From CAYOEZ01 sp964402955 (GTDB lineage Bacteria; Chloroflexota; DTOL01; DAOUCN01): a DNA stretch of 47,119 nucleotides. Below are positions 1 through 7,428 of this stretch, one piece after another. Location of the stretch: the NCBI GenBank assembly GCA_964402955.1, contig CAYOEZ010000009.1, positions 1-47,119 on the forward strand, read 5' to 3'. The stretch's first letter is position 1, and each line of letters opens with the position of its first letter. Both the position numbers and the translations under genes were made by a program. Under the pieces are notes generated by a model, which had not been told where the DNA came from, did no database searches, and saw nothing but the letters and a program-made list of their open reading frames with translations.

Positions 1-74
1 AAGTAATCCGGGCGGTGAGCGTAGAGAGTAATGAGAGCAATGCCTGGACAAACGACACTCAGTGGAGGCACCCC

Positions 75-935
75 ATGCCCATGATCGAGGCAATAGAACT
101 GCGCCGCCGCTTCAACGGGCGCGAAGCGGTGAAGGGCATCTCATTCACCGTGGAGCGCGGCGAGGTATTCGGGTTTCTCGGGCCCAATGGCGCCGGCAAA
201 TCAACCACCATCAATATGCTGACCGGCCAGTTGCTGCCAAGCGGCGGATCAGCGCGCGTTGCCGGCTATGATTGCGCCAGCCACAGCGACAAGATGCAGG
301 AGATCATCGGCGTCGTCTTCGAGCAACAGAACCTCTACGAGCGCATGAGCGGGCACGATAACCTGCTGTTCTTTGCCCGCATTTTCGGAGCGCCGCCCAG
401 CCGCGTGGATGAAGTCCTCGAGATCGTCAACCTCAAGCAGCGCGGCAAGGACAAGGTCAAGGCTTACTCCAACGGCATGAAGCAGCGCCTGATCATCGCC
501 CGCTCGCTGATCAACAAGCCTCAGGTACTCTTCCTCGACGAACCTACCCGAGGGCTCGACCCGGGCGCCGCACGTGACATTCGCAGCGCTGTCAGCGACC
601 TGGGCAAATCGGGAACCACCGTGTTTCTGACCACACACTACATGGAAGAAGCCGACCAACTCTGCGCACGCGTGGGCTTCATCAACGAGGGCGCTATCGT
701 CGCACTCGACACACCGCAGAACCTCAAGATCGCCCACGGCGAACGCAAAGCAACCGTCATTCTGCGCAACGACGACGGCAGCAAGAGCGAAACCGTGAGC
801 CTGGGGTTGGATGACCCGGCCGACGCCCAACGCCTCAGCGCCTACATGAGCCAGGGCAAGGTGCTGACGATCCATTCTCAAGAGGCAACCCTGGAAGATA
901 TCTTTATCAAGCTCGCCGGCCGTACACTGCTGTAG
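75..935 (+). CDS. ABC transporter ATP-binding protein (ABC-2 exporter type)
   Basis: Cytoplasmic ATPase of an ABC-2 type exporter that hydrolyses ATP to drive its membrane partner. The sequence shows a Walker A motif GPNGAGKST, a signature-like stretch YSNGMKQRL, Walker B VLFLDEP followed by TRGLD, and a switch histidine in LTTHYMEEAD, all in family order. The C-terminal stretch after about residue 225 is the accessory region usual in DrrA/NatA-like proteins. I chose ATG 75 because GGAGG lies 6 bases upstream and the conserved fold begins directly after it. A GTG at 15 would add 20 unconserved residues. Its stop is 23 bases before the permease gene, so the two form one operon. The substrate cannot be read from sequence; the glycosyltransferase neighbours allow, but do not prove, a role in envelope export. 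Confidence 0.9.
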   Translation: MPMIEAIELRRRFNGREAVKGISFTVERGEVFGFLGPNGAGKSTTINMLTGQLLPSGGSARVAGYDCASHSDKMQEIIGVVFEQQNLYERMSGHDNLLFFARIFGAPPSRVDEVLEIVNLKQRGKDKVKAYSNGMKQRLIIARSLINKPQVLFLDEPTRGLDPGAARDIRSAVSDLGKSGTTVFLTTHYMEEADQLCARVGFINEGAIVALDTPQNLKIAHGERKATVILRNDDGSKSETVSLGLDDPADAQRLSAYMSQGKVLTIHSQEATLEDIFIKLAGRTLL

Positions 936-958
936 AGAATCGCCAGGAGATAACGACT

Positions 959-2056
959 ATGCATCCGCGTATTGTCTTCGCAATTGCGCGTAAGGATCTG
1001 GTAGACGCGCTCAAGAACATGTACCTGCTGTTTGCCATCATCCTGCCGATCGCCATGTCGCTGCTCTTCCGGGTGCTCTTTCCCAGCGATGCCGGCAGCA
1101 GCGGCAGCGGTGGCATGCTCGATATTGTCATCAACGACCCGGGCAAATCCCAACTTGTGCAGTATCTGACCGACTCGAAGCAGTTCAGCATGTTTTTCGT
1201 TGGCTCCGCCGACGAGGTGAAAGCCCAGGTCGACAAAGATAAACTGGGCGGCCTGGTTATTCCAGCCAACTTCGACAATGATGTCAAAGCCGGCAAGATG
1301 CCTGAATTGCGCGTCTACTACAACAGCGGTCGCGGCGGGTTACGGCAATCGGCCTTCTATGAGATGGTGCAAAGCGGCCTACGCAGTGTCGCCGGTCAAG
1401 CGCTGCCGGCCAGGATCATCTTCTCAGAGACAGCCGACGCAACAGCGGGCGCAGCAACGAGTGCGTCGTCGTTCAACCTGTCCAGCTTCTATCTGCTGCT
1501 CTTCCTGATCATGTCTTTGACCATGGTCGGCGTCTTCATTGTGCCCTACATCCTGGTCGAGGAGAAGGAAAAGGCAACGCTGAAGGCCATTTTGGTCTCG
1601 CCTGCCACCTACACCGACGTGGTACTGGGTAAAGGCCTGGTTGGTCTCTTCTATGCGCTTCTGGTCGCCGCCATCTTGCTGGTGATGAACAACGGCTTGA
1701 CGGGCAACGTCCTTGTGACAGTGTCGGCCATCGTTCTGGGATCGACCCTCCTCGTTCTGGTTGGCCTGTTGATGGGAGCAGCCTTCAAGCAGCTCACCCA
1801 GGTCAACTCATGGAGCTCCATCGTCATGCTCGTGCTCATGATTCCGGGCATGTTTGGCGACTTCCTGCCACCGCCGGAACCGATCGCGACGGCCATGAAG
1901 CTTGTACCGACGCACTACCTGGCAGCAGCGGTGACTCAGGGCATGAACAATACGGCGACACTGACCAGTTCGCTCATTAATCTCGGCGTCCTGGCCGGCA
2001 TGTCTGTCGCTTCTTTTGCGGCGGTCATCTGGTTTCTGAAGCGTGAGAGACAGTAG
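959..2056 (+). CDS. ABC-2 type transporter permease
   Basis: Membrane subunit of the exporter whose ATPase is encoded just upstream. The 365-residue product has one N-terminal membrane segment (about residues 20-40), a large extracytoplasmic loop (about 45-175), then five or so hydrophobic segments ending near residue 360. That is the topology of ABC2_membrane_3/NatB-like permeases. The segment VEEKEKATLKAILVSP just after the second membrane span is a typical conserved cytoplasmic feature of this family. AGGAG sits a few bases before the ATG. The last codons and stop lie inside the first unit of a 37-bp tandem repeat, so the 3' end may have been altered by that duplication. Natural substrate unknown. 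Confidence 0.88.
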   Translation: MHPRIVFAIARKDLVDALKNMYLLFAIILPIAMSLLFRVLFPSDAGSSGSGGMLDIVINDPGKSQLVQYLTDSKQFSMFFVGSADEVKAQVDKDKLGGLVIPANFDNDVKAGKMPELRVYYNSGRGGLRQSAFYEMVQSGLRSVAGQALPARIIFSETADATAGAATSASSFNLSSFYLLLFLIMSLTMVGVFIVPYILVEEKEKATLKAILVSPATYTDVVLGKGLVGLFYALLVAAILLVMNNGLTGNVLVTVSAIVLGSTLLVLVGLLMGAAFKQLTQVNSWSSIVMLVLMIPGMFGDFLPPPEPIATAMKLVPTHYLAAAVTQGMNNTATLTSSLINLGVLAGMSVASFAAVIWFLKRERQ

Positions 2057-2112
2057 AGGGCCGGCAGCAAGACGCAAGCGTGAGAGACAGTTGAGGGCCG
2101 GCGGCAAGATGC
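2039..2112 (+). repeat. Two tandem copies of a 37-bp unit at the permease 3' end
   Basis: Unit 1 (2039-2075) and unit 2 (2076-2112) differ at only three of 37 positions. Unit 1 contains the last codons and the stop codon of the permease gene; unit 2 is non-coding. The arrangement is consistent with a recent tandem duplication across the gene end. A similar short string (aagcgtgag-gaca) also occurs at the start of the secreted protein gene near 7425. Confidence 0.75.
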
Positions 2113-2115
2113 AAG

Positions 2116-2178
2116 GTCGGGTTTCCATACCCGACAGAGGCTCTGTGCTGTGTAAAGCGGCAGGTATGAAAACCTGCC
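2116..2178. repeat. Pair of REP-like palindromes
   Basis: Two small hairpins lie side by side: arms 2116-2122/2129-2135 (GTCGGGT...ACCCGAC) and 2159-2165/2172-2178 (GGCAGGT...ACCTGCC). Their loops are related on opposite strands (tttccat / atgaaa). They resemble dispersed intergenic palindromes of the kind seen in many Chloroflexota genomes. A third, related hairpin lies at 4559-4578. Confidence 0.6.
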
Positions 2179-2219
2179 CTACGATTGCTGCCGTACTTAG
2201 AATTGGTGGGGAGTCGGCG

Positions 2220-3365
2220 ATGCGTATCGGTATCGATGGCCGCTTTATCCATGATCATTTCCCGGGTATTGGCCGCTATACCTACAACTTGATCCAGGGC
2301 CTGGCCAGTGTTGTGCGTGACGATACGGTTGTTGTGGCGTACAACCCGGGCTTGCCCAATAGTCGCTATGACTTGGCCGCGCTGGGCAACCTGCCCAACA
2401 TCGAGCTGGCCAGCACAGAGTCGCGTCCCTTCTCGTTGGCTGAGCAGTGGCAGATGCCGCGGCTGGCGCGGCGGCTGGGGGTGGACGTCTGGCATGCTCC
2501 GTACTACATTGGCCCGTACCTGCTGCCCTGCCCGCTCGTCGTGACGGTGCACGATGCCATCAGCAGCCGCTATCCCCAGTATCTGCCATCATGGACTGCT
2601 CGTTTTTCATACGAGACGACCATGCGTCTGGCTATGATGGCGGCGCGACAGGTGATTGCTGTGTCGCGTGCATCATTTAATGATCTGGTGCACTTCTTTG
2701 CTGTGCCGGCAGCCAGGCTGACCGTGGTCTATGAGGCGGCTGACCCGCGCTACGAGCCACAGCCGGCGCAACTGCTGGCTGATCTGCGCCGCCGGCTTGA
2801 TCTGCCGCAACGGTATGTCCTGTACCTGGGCATGAACAAGCCGCACAAGAACGTGGTGCGGCTGATCGAGGCCTGGGGGCTGGTGCAGAGCAAGCGGCGC
2901 GGTCTGGAAGACGGCGCCAGCTTCCCACAGCTTGTGCTGGCCGGCCGCTCAGACCCGCGCTATGGGCAAGCGCGTGAGACAGCAGAGAGGCTGAACCTGG
3001 GCGAGTCCATTCGTTTCCTGGGCGATGTGGCGGAAGCAGACCTGCCGGCGCTCTATAGTGGCGCCATGTTGTTTGTCTTCCCCTCGCTTTACGAGGGGTT
3101 TGGGCTGCCTGTGCTTGAGGCAATGGCGTGCGGCGTTCCAGTGGTATGCTCGACCACGCCGGCGCTGTTGGAGACGGCAGGCGACGCGGCGCTGATGGTG
3201 AACCCCCTCGATGTGCAAGCTCTGGCGCAGGTGATGCTGCGTGTGCTGACCAGCACAGAGCTGCGCCATGATCTTAGCCAGCGTGGGCGGCAGCAGGCAG
3301 CGCGCTTTGTGTGGGAACGGGCTGCGGCGGAGACGCTGCAGGTGTATCGCGCAGCAGGGAAGTGA
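2220..3365 (+). CDS. Glycosyltransferase, GT4 family
   Basis: Retaining GT-B glycosyltransferase, expected to act at the cytoplasmic face in surface-polysaccharide or glycolipid assembly. The 381-residue product begins with the glycine-rich donor-lobe strand MRIGIDGRF and continues GIGRYTYNL. The C-terminal lobe has YVLYLGMNKPHKN and the family motif EGFGLPVLEAMACGVPVV, in which two glutamates eight residues apart contact the nucleotide-sugar. The reading frame is open back to 2043, but that stretch is repeat and palindrome DNA. ATG 2220, preceded by GGTGGGGA, gives the normal N-terminus. The next glycosyltransferase starts seven bases after its stop, so they are co-transcribed. Donor and acceptor sugars cannot be deduced. 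Confidence 0.9.
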   Translation: MRIGIDGRFIHDHFPGIGRYTYNLIQGLASVVRDDTVVVAYNPGLPNSRYDLAALGNLPNIELASTESRPFSLAEQWQMPRLARRLGVDVWHAPYYIGPYLLPCPLVVTVHDAISSRYPQYLPSWTARFSYETTMRLAMMAARQVIAVSRASFNDLVHFFAVPAARLTVVYEAADPRYEPQPAQLLADLRRRLDLPQRYVLYLGMNKPHKNVVRLIEAWGLVQSKRRGLEDGASFPQLVLAGRSDPRYGQARETAERLNLGESIRFLGDVAEADLPALYSGAMLFVFPSLYEGFGLPVLEAMACGVPVVCSTTPALLETAGDAALMVNPLDVQALAQVMLRVLTSTELRHDLSQRGRQQAARFVWERAAAETLQVYRAAGK

Positions 3366-3372
3366 GGCCAAA

Positions 3373-4503
3373 ATGAAGATTGTCCACGTTTACAAAGATT
3401 ACTATCCCGTCCTCGGCGGTATCGAAAACCATGTGCGCATGGTAGCGGAAGAACAGGCGCGACGTGGGCACGACGTGACAGTGCTCGTGACCAGCCGCTC
3501 CCTGCGGGGCGAGGTTTCCGAGAGCAACGGCGTCCACTTGATCAAGGCCGGGCGACTGGCAACCGTGGCGTCGGCGCCGATCAGCCTGAGCCTGTTTGGC
3601 TGGTTGCGCCGCTTGCCTTGTGACGTCGCACATCTGCATTTTCCCTACCCGATCGGCGAGATGGCGTATCTGGCCGGCGGGCAGGCGCGGCGCATGGTCG
3701 TCACCTACCACAGTGACATAGTGCGCCAGAAAGGGCTGCTGCGTGTCTATGCGCCATTCTTGCGCCGTGTCTTGCAGCGCGCCGATCGCATTCTGCCCAC
3801 CAACCAACGCTATATCGAAACCTCGCCCTTCCTCAGGCCTGTGGCTGCCAAGTGTACGGTGGTGCCGTTGGGCATCGAGCTTGAGCGCTTTGCCAGCGCC
3901 GATCCCGCCCAGGTCGCAGCGATTCACCGCCAATACGGCCAGCCTCTGCTCTTTTTCGTCGGCAGGCTGCGCTACTACAAGGGATTGGAGTTTCTGATTC
4001 GGGCCATGACCCAGGTGCAGGCGCGCCTGTTGGTGGGGGGGACCGGGCCGATGGAGAAGCAGTGGAAGGCGCTGACGGCTGAGTTGGGCCTGACCAACAA
4101 GGTGATCTTCCTGGGTGATGTGCACGATGCTGACCTGCCCGCCTATGCTCACGCCAGTTCCATTTTCGTGCTGCCTTCATCACAACGCAGCGAAGCCTAC
4201 GGCGTGTCCATGCTGGAGGGGATGGCTTGCGGCTTGCCAGCGATCAGCACCGAGCTAGGGACGGGGACGTCGTTTGTCAATCAGGATGGCGAGACGGGGT
4301 TGGTTGTGCCGCCGTGCGATTCGCCAGCGCTGGCAGCCGCCATCAATCGCCTGCTGGCCGACGATGAGCTGCGCCGGCGCATGGGCCAGGCGGCATACAA
4401 CCGTGCGCGCACCATGTTTTCGCGCGAGGCCATGGTGGATCGCATCCTGGCTGTGTACGACGCAGTGATGGCCGGCGCTCCCTCCCAGCGTGACGCTGCT
4501 TGA
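3373..4503 (+). CDS. Glycosyltransferase, GT4 family
   Basis: Second GT4 glycosyltransferase of the operon. The 376-residue product starts MKIVHVYKDYYPVLGGIE, the classic GT4 N-terminus (loop GGIE binds the donor). It carries the acceptor-lobe TYHSDIV segment and VPLGIELERF, and the C-lobe motif EAYGVSMLEGMACGLPAIS with the paired glutamates. ATG 3373 was chosen over the upstream frame opening at 3268 because the upstream residues overlap the preceding gene and are not family-like. The start lies only seven bases after the preceding stop with GTGAGG nearby, which suggests translational coupling. Probably builds a surface glycan together with the previous enzyme. Exact linkage unknown. Confidence 0.9.
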   Translation: MKIVHVYKDYYPVLGGIENHVRMVAEEQARRGHDVTVLVTSRSLRGEVSESNGVHLIKAGRLATVASAPISLSLFGWLRRLPCDVAHLHFPYPIGEMAYLAGGQARRMVVTYHSDIVRQKGLLRVYAPFLRRVLQRADRILPTNQRYIETSPFLRPVAAKCTVVPLGIELERFASADPAQVAAIHRQYGQPLLFFVGRLRYYKGLEFLIRAMTQVQARLLVGGTGPMEKQWKALTAELGLTNKVIFLGDVHDADLPAYAHASSIFVLPSSQRSEAYGVSMLEGMACGLPAISTELGTGTSFVNQDGETGLVVPPCDSPALAAAINRLLADDELRRRMGQAAYNRARTMFSREAMVDRILAVYDAVMAGAPSQRDAA

Positions 4504-4535
4504 GTAATGGTGAGCAGGAACGGCTGTGGGGTGAA

Positions 4536-4671
4536 CGTCATCTTTTCTGATCGTGTAGGGCGCGGTCTCTTCCGCGCCAGAATGAGGGCTGTCGTTACCG
4601 CCTGGACGGCGCAAGGGAGCGTCTTACTACACAGCTTGGCAAGGCTGGCGTTGTCTTCAGAAAAGATGACG
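4536..4671. repeat. Long inverted repeat enclosing a REP-like hairpin
   Basis: A perfect 15-bp inverted repeat (4536-4550 against 4657-4671, CGTCATCTTTTCTGA) flanks about 106 bases. Inside is a GC-rich hairpin at 4559-4578 (GGCGCGG-tctctt-CCGCGCC), related in layout to the palindromes at 2116-2178. No gene is supported here; an open frame through the region shows no protein-like features. It lies between the glycosyltransferase stop and the insertion-sequence remnant. Confidence 0.6.
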
Positions 4672-4712
4672 ATCACCTACGGCTGTGCAGGCCCCGCTGT
4701 CAATCAAATGAT

Positions 4713-5264
4713 AATGTCACTGACGGCGGGTCGTTCTATCAAGCAATGTCACCAAGCCACGTCCTCCTTTGGCGAGGGTGTTATGATGTGCAGCTATCTG
4801 CACACGGTAGGGCAAGGATGTAGTCCAACAGGTCGTAGATATCCTGCTTGAGACGGCGCGGATTTGTTTGGTCACGCAGGCGCTCCAGTTCCTCTTGCTT
4901 GTCCGCGGCGAGTGTCTTGGTGGCACAGAGCCGGTCAAAGGGTGGCCTGGCATCATCGTAGTGCCGCTTGACCGTAAGGCGTCGTCAACCTCTGGCCCGT
5001 AGGTGCGCCCGCGCTGGCCTGGGCGCGGATGGCGGGCAAGATCGCCCTTGAGCAAACGGATGAGCGTCTTGCGGTCCAGAACCGTGACCGCTTCCATCTC
5101 GTCCAGCAAGTGTCCGCGTTCCTCCTTGGTAGCTCGGACATAGCGTAGGAGCATGATCGTCAGATACTTACGGCGTTCGTCAATCGTCATCTTAACTGCG
5201 GCTGGCATAGTCTTCTCTTTGGTGACATTTTCGTTCGAGAAGACTATACCACGTCGGTGACATT
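4713..5264 (-). mobile_element. Internally deleted insertion sequence with doubled terminal repeats
   Basis: Left end AATGTCACTGACG (4713-4725) matches the reverse complement of the right end 5252-5264 (AATGTCACCGACG) at 12 of 13 positions. A second, subterminal pair AATGTCACCAA occurs at 4745-4755 and, inverted, at 5219-5229. Between them lie the first and last parts of a transposase but not its middle. The element is about 550 bp and could be moved only by an enzyme supplied elsewhere. No target-site duplication was recognised. The outer right end lies about 20 bases before the tmk promoter. Confidence 0.7.
4791..5208 (-). pseudogene. Transposase remnant (N- and C-terminal parts, catalytic core deleted)
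   Basis: From ATG 5208 the minus strand reads MPAAVKMTIDERRKYL and continues through RKTLIRLLKGDL to QRGRTYGPEVDDALR. This helix-turn-helix-rich N-terminus is typical of integrase-like (DDE, rve-type) transposases common in Chloroflexota. The frame then breaks. In another frame from about 4965 down to a TAA at 4791-4793 it resumes with ARPPFDRLCATKTLAADK and ends DIYDLLDYILALP, the usual C-terminus of the same family. The roughly 200-300 residues between them, including the DDE core, are missing. The family name (ISNCY- or IS481-like) is from memory and not certain. Confidence 0.75.
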
Positions 5265-5285
5265 TTTGATGATAGAGGGCGCCGG

Positions 5286-5314
5286 TTGCCTGGCACTGCC
5301 GGCTGTGCTATAAT
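5286..5314 (+). promoter_or_regulatory. Sigma-70-type promoter of tmk
   Basis: TTGCCT (5286-5291), a 17-base spacer, and a perfect TATAAT (5309-5314). Transcription would start near 5321, just ahead of the AGGAGG ribosome binding site at 5326-5331 and the ATG at 5336, giving a leader of only about 15 bases. Confidence 0.75.
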
Positions 5315-5335
5315 CCCCGCACGACAGGAGGATAC

Positions 5336-5992
5336 ATGGACACGAACACGAAGCGACGCGGCAAGTTCATCGTCATCGAGGGCCTCGATGGTTCCGGCCT
5401 CAGCACCCAGGCCAATCTGCTCAAAGAGTGGATGGAAAAGCAGGACATGTCTGTGTATCTGACCAAGGAGCCGACCGCGGGGCCGGTGGGGGCGCTGATT
5501 CGTCTGGCGCTGGGCAGGCGGCTGACGCTATCGTCCTCGAACGCAGACAACGATGCCATCATCGCCTTGCTCTTCGCCGCCGATCGCATGGACCACCTGT
5601 CGACCGACATCATTCCCAAACTCGATGCGGGCGTCCATGTCGTGTGTGATCGCTATTACCTGTCCACCTTCGCCTATCAGTCGCGCAGCATGGACCTGGA
5701 CTGGCTGCGCTGCCTGCACGCACGCTGCATCCGTCCTGACCTGACGATTCTGCTCGACGTGTCACCGCATGTCTGCTGCCAGCGCATCGCCGAACACCGC
5801 TGGCATGTGGAGATCTACGAACAAGAGAGTATTCTCGAGGGCGTGCGCCAGCGCTATCATGAGATCACCGCCCAGTTGCGCAGCGAGGGTTTCGACATCC
5901 GCGCCGTGGATGGCGACGGCGGGCGCACGATCGAGCAGGTCAGCGCCGCGATTCTTGAGCAGGTACAGCCGTTCCTGGCCGATGCAACGTGA
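5336..5992 (+). CDS. tmk: Thymidylate kinase with an altered P-loop
   Basis: dTMP kinase, which phosphorylates dTMP to dTDP with ATP in the cytoplasm for dTTP synthesis. The 218-residue length, the N-terminal strand FIVIEGLDGSG, the acidic KEPT segment, the CDRY motif (DR of the thymidine-binding loop), the following TFAYQ and ILLDVSP identify the family. The P-loop reads GLDGSGLST: residue 22, normally the ATP-binding lysine (GKST/GKTT), is leucine. The rest of the protein shows no decay, so this is probably a functional variant. Divergent thymidylate kinases without the P-loop lysine are known in archaea. AGGAGG lies four bases before the ATG. The gene has its own promoter and is followed by a large palindrome. 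Confidence 0.88.
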   Translation: MDTNTKRRGKFIVIEGLDGSGLSTQANLLKEWMEKQDMSVYLTKEPTAGPVGALIRLALGRRLTLSSSNADNDAIIALLFAADRMDHLSTDIIPKLDAGVHVVCDRYYLSTFAYQSRSMDLDWLRCLHARCIRPDLTILLDVSPHVCCQRIAEHRWHVEIYEQESILEGVRQRYHEITAQLRSEGFDIRAVDGDGGRTIEQVSAAILEQVQPFLADAT

Positions 5993-6013
5993 GAACTGTG
6001 TGGAGTGCGACGG

Positions 6014-6081
6014 TGTGGAGTGCGACGACTCCTGTCGTCGCGTACGCAGCGTCGCGACGACAGGAGTCGTCGCACTCCACA
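6014..6081. repeat. 29-bp perfect inverted repeat (palindromic intergenic element)
   Basis: Arms 6014-6042 and 6053-6081 are exact reverse complements with a 10-base loop. A partial copy of the arm start (TGGAGTGCGACG) also stands just outside at 6001-6012. It fills almost the whole gap between tmk and the next gene. No T-tract follows, so it is more likely a dispersed palindromic repeat, or an RNA-stabilising structure, than a classical terminator. Confidence 0.8.
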
Positions 6082-6097
6082 GCTATGAGAGCCCGCC

Positions 6098-7255
6098 ATG
6101 ACTGCTGAGCGCGACATTGTCTACCTCAGTCGTGTGCCGTGGGACAGCCTCTACCAGCGTCCGCAGCATCTGGCCGTGGGGTTGGCCCGGTCGGCACGCG
6201 TGCTCTATGTTGACACGCCTCGGTCGACGTTCAACCGCCGTTTCCTTAAGCCGCTCCAGGCTCATCGACCCGTTCGTCCGCTGCTGTCACAGCCGGCCCC
6301 GGGTCTCACGGTGCTTAGCCCCGCCTATCTACCGTTTCTACCCGGATGGTGGCCGCCGCCTGGCCAATATCAGATTCACCGCCTGTTCATGCGCTGGGCG
6401 GTGCGCCGCCTGGGTATGGCGGCCCCCATTGTGTGGCTGCAAGACCCCCGCGATCTTTATTTCCTCAACTCCGTTTCTGCCCGGCTCGTCTGCTACGACT
6501 GCATGGATGATTATGCTCTGCTCGCCCCGCCCGCTGTGTCGCGCTCTGCCTTGCGGGCGCAAGAGGTCGCCGTGCTGCGGCGGGCCGACGTTGTGTTTGC
6601 CTCGGCGCGCGAGCTGGCGCTGCGCTGTGCAGAGACGAATCCCAACGTCGTTCTCGTGCCTAACGGCGTGGATGCAGACCGCTTTTCGCCGCACAATCGC
6701 TTGCCGGCGCCGTCTGACGTGGCTGCCATCGCTGCGCCGCGCCTGGGCTATGTGGGAGCGATTGCGCCGTGGCTCGACTTTGATCTGCTGCAAGCTGTCG
6801 CTCGTGAGCGCACGCAGTGCGCGCTCGTGCTGGTGGGCCCGGTGTTGAGCGGCGCCGAAGCGCAGGTGCGCGCTCTGCAGCGTTTGCCCAATGTGCACGT
6901 GCTCGGCGAGCGCCCCTATGAGGCGATTCCTGCCTATCTGCACAGCTTTGACGTGTGCCTCATTCCGTTCCAGGTGAATGATCTGACGCGGGTGGTGAAC
7001 CCGGTCAAGTTCTACGAGTACATGGCGGCAGCGCGTCCCGTTGTGGCGACGGCGCTGCCCGAGCTGCTGCCGCATGCGCATGTGTGCATGCTGGCCGCCG
7101 ATGTGCGGAGCTTCATCGCCGGCGTTGACGCGGCGCTGAGCGGGCGCGACGAGCCTGCTGCCGTGCAACAACGGCTGGCGCTGGCTCGCGCCAATAGCTG
7201 GACGCAGCGCGTGCAGGCCGTGCAGGAGGCGCTGGCCGCAGCCTTGCGTGTATGA
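6098..7255 (+). CDS. Glycosyltransferase (TuaH/GT4-like)
   Basis: Predicted cytoplasmic GT-B glycosyltransferase of 385 residues. The opening VPWDSLYQRPQHLAVGLA matches the 'W...RPQ' start of TuaH-like enzymes that make teichuronic acid or capsule. YDCMDDYAL is the second hallmark, and NGVDADRF followed by LGYVGAI begins the donor-binding lobe. The C-lobe KFYEYMAAARPVVATALPEL replaces the usual EX7E region. The ATG at 6098 is preceded by only a weak ribosome binding site (GAGAG). The reading frame ends 29 bases before the assembly gap. It continues the surface-glycan theme of the two GT4 genes upstream, though it is separated from them by tmk and repeats. Confidence 0.85.
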   Translation: MTAERDIVYLSRVPWDSLYQRPQHLAVGLARSARVLYVDTPRSTFNRRFLKPLQAHRPVRPLLSQPAPGLTVLSPAYLPFLPGWWPPPGQYQIHRLFMRWAVRRLGMAAPIVWLQDPRDLYFLNSVSARLVCYDCMDDYALLAPPAVSRSALRAQEVAVLRRADVVFASARELALRCAETNPNVVLVPNGVDADRFSPHNRLPAPSDVAAIAAPRLGYVGAIAPWLDFDLLQAVARERTQCALVLVGPVLSGAEAQVRALQRLPNVHVLGERPYEAIPAYLHSFDVCLIPFQVNDLTRVVNPVKFYEYMAAARPVVATALPELLPHAHVCMLAADVRSFIAGVDAALSGRDEPAAVQQRLALARANSWTQRVQAVQEALAAALRV

Positions 7256-7284
7256 GTGACAGCGGAGTCTTTTGCCCCGTCCAT

Positions 7285-7384
7285 NNNNNNNNNNNNNNNN
7301 NNNNNNNNNNNNNNNNNNNNNNNNNNNNNNNNNNNNNNNNNNNNNNNNNNNNNNNNNNNNNNNNNNNNNNNNNNNNNNNNNNNN
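7285..7384. other. Assembly gap (100 N)
   Basis: Exactly 100 ambiguous bases, the usual placeholder for a gap of unknown length. Adjacency of the glycosyltransferase gene and the secreted NHL protein gene is therefore not proven, and any gene or promoter in between is unseen. Confidence 0.98.
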
Positions 7385-7396
7385 CCGCTGGCAGAG

Positions 7397-7422
7397 TATA
7401 CTAGCGCAGGCGTGGAGGAAAG
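7397..7422 (+). promoter_or_regulatory. Possible -10 box and ribosome binding site for the NHL/malectin gene
   Basis: TATACT at 7397-7402 sits about 32 bases before the GTG start, and GGAGGAAAGG at 7413-7422 is a strong ribosome binding site. A -35 element would fall in the gap, so the promoter is only half visible. The ribosome binding site decides the GTG start at 7429. Confidence 0.45.
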
Positions 7423-7428
7423 GCAAGC

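Noticed and set aside
249..881. Long open frame antisense to the ABC ATPase gene
   Set aside because: It mirrors a clear ABC ATPase in GC-rich DNA and its translation has no recognisable motif. The same applies to the many antisense frames over the glycosyltransferase, DUF2723, ttrA and kbl genes.
4507..4851. Possible 114-residue gene after the second GT4 gene
   Set aside because: The frame runs through palindromes and into the insertion-sequence end, has no ribosome binding site and no protein-like pattern.
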